Source: FACHB-1406 sp034189065 (GTDB lineage: Bacteria > Cyanobacteriota > Cyanobacteriia > Cyanobacteriales > Spirulinaceae). Taken from it: 64,000 bases of DNA. Position 1 is the first letter of the stretch; every line of letters begins with the position of its first letter. The position numbers and the translations under genes were made by a program. The stretch lies in the NCBI GenBank assembly GCA_034189065.1, contig JAXHVQ010000012.1:1-64000 (forward strand), read 5' to 3'. Below the pieces are notes generated by a model that saw only the letters and a program-made list of their open reading frames with translations, was not told the DNA's origin and searched no databases. Below, piece by piece: positions 59,703 through 64,000 of this stretch.

Positions 59703-59720
59703 TGGCGATTTCCAACCCGT

Positions 59721-60746
59721 TTAGCGACCGGTGATGGTAATTCCGCCGTTGACGGCCGCGATCGCGTCTTCTCTGACGGCTTGGGGAATTTTGGTGTACT
59801 GAAGGCTGTTGTTGATGTCTTGACCGTCAGTCAAAATCCATTCCACAACTTCCTTAATGGCTTCGGCTGTTTCTGCGTCTTCGTATTCCTCTTTAATGAG
59901 CAGCCAGGTTACGCCAACGATGGGATAGCCCGCATTGGGGTCGTTGGAGTTCTTCGTCGTGAAATCCTCGTTAAACTCCACCCCTTCAAAGGCGGTGTTG
60001 GCATTTTCGATGGTCGGTTCGACGAATTCACCGGCTTTATTTTCCACTTTGGCGGTTGCCAGCCCGTTTTCTTCGGCATAGTCAGCTTGGACGTAGCCGA
60101 TCGCGCCTCGAGTCCGCTGAACGACGGCGGCAACCCCTGCATTTTTTTCGCCGCCCAGGGTTTGTCCGGGCCAGGTGGGAGCTTTGTTTTGACCCACTTC
60201 TGAGTCGAAGTCTGCGCTAATTGCGGCTAGGTGACCGGTAAAAATGGAGGTCGTACCGCTACCGTCGGAACGCACGACGACGCGAATGGGTAGGTCGGGG
60301 AGACCGGGTGCAACATCTTTCCAGTTGGTGATTTCTCCCATGAAGATTTTGGGCAGTACGTCTCGCGACAGTTCTACGTTTCTGACTCCGGGCAAGTTAA
60401 AGATAACGGCAACCGCACCGCCTGCCGTCGGCACCATAATCATGCCTTTGTCCATTTGACCTTGTTCTTCGCTTTTCGGCACTGCATCGCTACCGGCGAA
60501 GTCAACTGTATCGGCAATGAATTGACGGATTCCGCCGCCGCTGCCGATGGCTTCGTAGTTAACTTGGATGTCGGTTTGGTCTGCGATTTCGGCGAAGTAG
60601 CGGTCGTAAAGGGGTTTGGGGAAGGATGCACCTGCTCCGTTGAGGGTGATGGCTTCCGCGATCGCGCTTAAGGCACTGACCGAAAGGGCGAGGGTTGTAA
60701 CTGATACTGCTGCAACGCGACGCAGCACGGATGTAGAGAAGATCAT
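59721..60746 (-). CDS. pstS: Phosphate-binding periplasmic protein PstS
   Basis: 341 residues. Signal peptide RRVAAVSVTTLALSVSALSA, cleavage around AEA-I. Phosphate-binding motifs are GAGASFPKPLYDRYF, YEAIGSGGGIRQF and DFAGSDAVPK near the N-terminus and VRSDGSGTTSIF in the middle. It delivers phosphate to PstCA. It is first in the operon; TTAA-repeat PHO-box-like DNA is about 300 bases upstream. Confidence 0.95.
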   Translation of the reverse strand: MIFSTSVLRRVAAVSVTTLALSVSALSAIAEAITLNGAGASFPKPLYDRYFAEIADQTDIQVNYEAIGSGGGIRQFIADTVDFAGSDAVPKSEEQGQMDKGMIMVPTAGGAVAVIFNLPGVRNVELSRDVLPKIFMGEITNWKDVAPGLPDLPIRVVVRSDGSGTTSIFTGHLAAISADFDSEVGQNKAPTWPGQTLGGEKNAGVAAVVQRTRGAIGYVQADYAEENGLATAKVENKAGEFVEPTIENANTAFEGVEFNEDFTTKNSNDPNAGYPIVGVTWLLIKEEYEDAETAEAIKEVVEWILTDGQDINNSLQYTKIPQAVREDAIAAVNGGITITGR

Positions 60747-61048
60747 AAAGAGTTCGGCAACAATTTGAGAAAGAACAGGTTATTTTTGACTGACAAAAGC
60801 TAGAACTTTCTTACTTTTCTAGGGACTTTTTTGGCGAGATGGACTTCAGAGGCATTAGCGACAACCCTATTTTTGTGACTGTATTAAATTCCCAATTTCG
60901 TTTGTCAGTCTAGCAAGTCCATTGGGAGCTGTAAGCCACTGCCAATCAGAATACGGGGGAAATACTAAGCTTGAATTAAGAAAGTTTTAAATTCGTGTAA
61001 AGTGCGTGTTGCAATTACTTAAGTACGAAGGTATTTTGAAAAAGTACA

Positions 61049-61090
61049 AAGTTTAATTAAAGTTAATCAAAAAGTTAACTTATGATTAAA
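61049..61090 (-). promoter_or_regulatory. Candidate PHO box (four TTAA-centred units)
   Basis: Read on the minus strand the segment is TTTAATCA-TAA-GTTAACTT-TTT-GATTAACT-TTA-ATTAAACT, 8-base units in about 11-base register. Cyanobacterial PHO boxes are CTTAACCT-like units with 3-base spacers bound by SphR/PhoB. The site lies in the divergent gap between pstS and the TonB-like genes and could control both. Confidence 0.5.
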
Positions 61091-61231
61091 TTCATATTTT
61101 TTCAAATCTATAAAGAATGCACGAGAAATTCACAGATTTCAGTGTAGAATGAGGCAAATAGTGACTTAATTAGCTCTTCTTCGCACCCTGTGGAGAAGAG
61201 TTAAAAACCAGTCCTGCTCTTCGATCGCACC

Positions 61232-62449
61232 ATGACCGTCCACTTCCGAAAACTCTGGCAATCCGCAATTTTTTCGCGCTTCCAAGCGATCGCAGAAACC
61301 ATTGACGAGGCTTACGAAAACCTTCCTATGGGGGTACGCTTCTTCGCGCGCCCCATGTTTTACCTCGCTCTGGGTTTACACTTAACCTTGCTATTCGCTC
61401 CCGCACCCGGAAAAACCGATCCCCCCGAACCGGAACCCGAGCCGTCTCCCACCCCCGAAACTGTCAAAATCACGCGCTTGCCCCCACCCCAAGAAAGGCC
61501 CAAGGAACAGCCCCAAGCCTCTCCCCAAGCAACGCCGAAACCTGCCGCAACTCCCCTCACGCCCCAAGCAACGCCCCTTTCAGCCCCTCCTCCGCCCCTC
61601 GCGCCGCCTGCGGTACCCACGCCCCAGACCCAGGAATCGCCAGAGCCAGAAGCGCCTGACGCGCCTCCCGAAGAGCCTTCGCCTTCGCCCGACGAAGCTC
61701 AAACCCCCGACTCAACTCAGCCCCCTCCCCCCAAGACTCTAGGTGACTTTTACAGTCAGTTGCCCCAATATCCAGGTGCGAGTGCGGGTTCTGGGGGCGT
61801 ATTGCGACCCGACTTTGACGATTCCGGCTACATCTATAACGCAGACAGCAGCGTCGATGCAGTGGGGTCCCAGTTCCAACAACTGTTTGCCAATACAGAA
61901 TTTACGATTTCCCCTGCGGTAACAGGGTCAGAGTTTCAGGTTTACGCCGTTACTTTAGGAACCCTGACGCAATACCTTCACCTCGTCCCCAAAGACGGGA
62001 AAACGGCGATGGTGATGATGGACCGGTCCTATAGTTTGGAAGAACTCCAAACCGCGCAAACCGACGAACTCGACCCAAATATCGCCGCCTTTGAAGGGAT
62101 TACCCAACAATTTGGTAGCGATTATGGTGAAAGACTGCGATCGCCCGAGCGCAACGAACTTCTCGAAGCTGGTCAATTTGCCGACAACCAGAAATTTGAT
62201 TTGCGATCGATGACTGCGGCTGCTTTCCTACAACCGCCTTCCCCAGACGAAATTGTTAACTTTTTTGCTCAGCGTTTTGCAACCGATGGATTCTCGTTTA
62301 CCCAAGTCGGTAACTACGGCGGCGGACCCGCTTATCAAGTGACCCGAGAAGATTTCAATCGCTGTATCATCTTCCCTCCCACCAATATTCCATCCGACGA
62401 TGCTGGAACGCCTGGAACTGCCGTTGTCCTCGCAGAAAGTTGTCCTTAA
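61232..62449 (+). CDS. TonB-like proline-rich protein with two novel C-terminal domains
   Basis: 405 residues. A cytoplasmic N-terminus (about 1-40) precedes one membrane segment (FYLALGLHLTLLFAPAP), then a proline-rich spacer to about 165 (PEPEPEPSP; PPPPLAPPAVP) that could span the periplasm. The shape is that of TonB, but the TonB C-terminal fold is not seen. Domain A (about 170-270) begins DFYSQLPQYPGASAGSGG; domain B (about 280-405) includes FEGITQQFGSDYGERLRSPE and AAFLQPPSPDEIVNFFAQRF. Both recur in the next two genes. Function unknown; envelope location inferred. Confidence 0.75.
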   Translation: MTVHFRKLWQSAIFSRFQAIAETIDEAYENLPMGVRFFARPMFYLALGLHLTLLFAPAPGKTDPPEPEPEPSPTPETVKITRLPPPQERPKEQPQASPQATPKPAATPLTPQATPLSAPPPPLAPPAVPTPQTQESPEPEAPDAPPEEPSPSPDEAQTPDSTQPPPPKTLGDFYSQLPQYPGASAGSGGVLRPDFDDSGYIYNADSSVDAVGSQFQQLFANTEFTISPAVTGSEFQVYAVTLGTLTQYLHLVPKDGKTAMVMMDRSYSLEELQTAQTDELDPNIAAFEGITQQFGSDYGERLRSPERNELLEAGQFADNQKFDLRSMTAAAFLQPPSPDEIVNFFAQRFATDGFSFTQVGNYGGGPAYQVTREDFNRCIIFPPTNIPSDDAGTPGTAVVLAESCP

Positions 62450-62513
62450 AGGAGGTTCAACAAGTTATACCCATCGGAAATAAAAATACTTTTTCCAACT
62501 GCCGAACGCGCCA

Positions 62514-63092
62514 ATGACCAAACTGTTCATGTTCATCCTCCTTCGACCCGTTTTCCTCGCTGCTGCGGGATTTTCCATTCTTCTCCCCGTTCTGCCTGCG
62601 AGAAGTTTTCCCCCTTTTTCAGAAACTCTCAGACTTCGACAAACTGAGATAAAACTTGAATCATCACTCCTCGCTCAAAGGAGAGACATTGACCCCGATT
62701 TGTACGAATTTTTCCAAATTATGAGGCAGTTTGGGAGCGAATATGCCGCCAAACTGACTACGCCCGAACTCGAACTTTTGGCGCAACGCGATCGCTTTGA
62801 TGACCCCAGACGGTTTGAAATTCGCTCGACGACGGCAGCCGGTTTTTTAGACCCACCTTCCCAAACAGAAATTATTCGCTTTTTCGAGCAGCGCTTCGCA
62901 ACGCAAGGGTTTGAGTTTCAAGAAATTGGTCGATACGGAGATGGACCAGTCTATCGAATTAGCAAAAATACGTTTCAAATTTACGCTATTTTTGCTCCGA
63001 CAACGCGACGAATCGCCGATGGCAGTCCTGGAACGGCGATCGTTTTATCGGCTCCCGATCTTCCTTTAGATGTTGTCAATCCTTCGCCTTAG
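62514..63092 (+). CDS. Secreted protein, domain B paralogue
   Basis: 192 residues. A signal peptide (FILLRPVFLAAAGFSILLPV) is followed by a short linker and domain B alone: LYEFFQIMRQFGSEYAAKLT, STTAAGFLDPPSQTEIIRFF and EQRFATQGFEFQEIGRYGDG. This mirrors the C-terminus of the preceding protein segment by segment (TAAAFLQPPSPDEIVNFFAQ there). It lies 64 bases downstream and is probably in the same operon. No known family. Confidence 0.72.
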   Translation: MTKLFMFILLRPVFLAAAGFSILLPVLPARSFPPFSETLRLRQTEIKLESSLLAQRRDIDPDLYEFFQIMRQFGSEYAAKLTTPELELLAQRDRFDDPRRFEIRSTTAAGFLDPPSQTEIIRFFEQRFATQGFEFQEIGRYGDGPVYRISKNTFQIYAIFAPTTRRIADGSPGTAIVLSAPDLPLDVVNPSP

Positions 63093-63115
63093 AAAACAGC
63101 AAAATCCAATAACCA

Positions 63116-64000
63116 ATGAACAACTTATTTAACCCCGCACTGATTATTGCTGTAGGATTCCACGTCCTTTTGCTTGCCATTCCCGTGTCAGGAGGCTCGA
63201 ACTCGGCAGAACCAAACCCCGAAGAGTCGCCCGCAGAACAAGAAGGTTCAACGTCCGAGTCGCCTTCTCCCAGCCCAACGCCTACCCCAACAGCAACGCC
63301 ATCTTCTCAACTGAGAACGCCTGCGCTCAAATCTCCCACAGTCGCGCGATCGCCTGTTCCTCCATCGCCTAAGCCATCCGCTTCGCCGCCGGGAGCTCGA
63401 ACGATCGCGCGATCGACTCGTCCTCCGGTTCCTCCAATCAAAGCGACTTCCCGCGCCTCTTCGACGACGACGCGCCGAGCCTCATCGAGTTCTTCTCGCC
63501 GCGCCTCCTCCAAACCCAAATCCGATCCTCCGCCGTCAGATCCACCGGCGCGCGAGCGAAGAGAAACACCCGTTATCGATCCGGCTCCTCCCGTCGTGCC
63601 ACCTCTTGTAACCCCGCCACCGCCGCCTCCAGGAATCGCGATCGTGCCCTCTCCCCCCCTCGAAACCGATCCCTTTGCCAAGTTCCCCAACTACCCCTCA
63701 GCTTCTGAAGGTTCCCTTCGTTTGAGCGATCGCGAGACCTACGCCTTCAATACCGCCGACGAGCTATTCAAGGTCATTGAATTTTATGAAAGCGAAGTTC
63801 CCGATGAGTCCTTTGAAGCCCTAAAATTCCAAGCAGGCGGGGCTGACTATACCATCTACGAAGTCAAACCGAAAAGCGGACAGTCTAAATATCTGTATTT
63901 GATCTACCATAAAGGGAAGACGGTCATTCTTCTGCTATCTGAAGAGCTGCCCGAACCCGATGAAATCGGTAAGTATATTAGGACTCTCAAAGAGCAAGCG
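63116..64000 (+). CDS. TonB-like Ser/Pro-rich protein, domain A paralogue (3' end outside window)
   Basis: 295 codons are open from ATG 63116 to the window edge. A hydrophobic N-terminus (ALIIAVGFHVLLLAIPV) is followed by a Ser/Pro/Arg-rich spacer (about 25-185, including SSTTTRRASSSSSRRASS) and then domain A (from about 193): KFPNYPSASEGSLRLSDRET, FNTADELFKVIEFYESEV, and YLYLIYHKGKTVILLL. This corresponds to domain A of the gene at 61232 (QLPQYPGAS ... YLHLVPKDGKTAMVMM). It follows the middle gene by 23 bases. Confidence 0.72.
   Translation, partial: MNNLFNPALIIAVGFHVLLLAIPVSGGSNSAEPNPEESPAEQEGSTSESPSPSPTPTPTATPSSQLRTPALKSPTVARSPVPPSPKPSASPPGARTIARSTRPPVPPIKATSRASSTTTRRASSSSSRRASSKPKSDPPPSDPPARERRETPVIDPAPPVVPPLVTPPPPPPGIAIVPSPPLETDPFAKFPNYPSASEGSLRLSDRETYAFNTADELFKVIEFYESEVPDESFEALKFQAGGADYTIYEVKPKSGQSKYLYLIYHKGKTVILLLSEELPEPDEIGKYIRTLKEQA

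Noticed and set aside
62447..62458. Perfect AAAGGAGGT Shine-Dalgarno just after the first TonB-like gene
   Set aside because: No start codon lies at a usable distance; the next ATG is 58 bases away, so it may be chance.

Overview
The window is chromosomal DNA of a cyanobacterium, probably a filamentous non-heterocystous one, though genus cannot be fixed from the sequence. The evidence is the very frequent HIP1 octamer (GCGATCGC), a Psb35-type photosystem II assembly protein, a CRR6/DUF1817 NDH-1 assembly factor, the sulfolipid glycosyltransferase SqdX, a CyaB1-type adenylate cyclase, the cyanobacterial 2-oxoglutarate decarboxylase/succinic semialdehyde dehydrogenase pair, a PEP-CTERM protein, and many heptanucleotide tandem repeats (AATGACT/AATGACA type) between genes.

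Layout. 1-5 kb: a transposase remnant, a lipoprotein, a HerA-like ATPase, a RelE/HigB-type toxin-antitoxin pair and two tandem Uma2 nucleases. 5-10 kb: glutathione S-transferase, DUF4112 protein, quinone reductase, ABC exporter, DUF4359 protein. 10-16 kb: tRNA-His, a PD-(D/E)xK-like protein, a polysaccharide pyruvyl transferase, crr6 with a small upstream gene, a 394-residue protein sharing a C-terminal motif with that small gene, and a Fur-family regulator. 16-26 kb: an AbiE-type toxin-antitoxin pair, TPR proteins, psb35, and the two genes that close the cyanobacterial TCA cycle. 26-40 kb: a REC-GAF-PAS adenylate cyclase (1315 residues), phoX, a PEP-CTERM protein, sqdX and a CyaB1-like cyclase. 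40-47 kb: purC, bamA/omp85, lpxC, fabZ and lpxA, the outer-membrane and lipid A cluster. 47-54 kb: an accessory stretch with an LRR protein/short-chain dehydrogenase pair, two tandem unusual tRNA genes and a STAND-TPR ATPase. 54-56 kb: a ParD antitoxin with a truncated ParE, duplicated repeats and a TerD protein. 56-64 kb: the phosphate transporter operon pstSCAB (minus strand) and, divergent from it, a three-gene set of TonB-like proline-rich proteins, the last running off the window.

Themes. Phosphate acquisition appears twice (pstSCAB and phoX), and both have PHO-box-like TTAA repeats upstream. A family of short inverted-repeat elements (MITEs, about 140-150 bp, ends beginning TATAGC) has at least five copies plus a longer relative; one lies inside the pst operon. 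The best candidates for undescribed biology are the TonB-like paralogous cassette facing pst, the Zn-ribbon SDR/LRR pair, the tandem odd tRNAs, and the shared C-terminal HPxWxYxIxEGxVV motif near crr6. No CRISPR array, rRNA or complete insertion sequence was seen.
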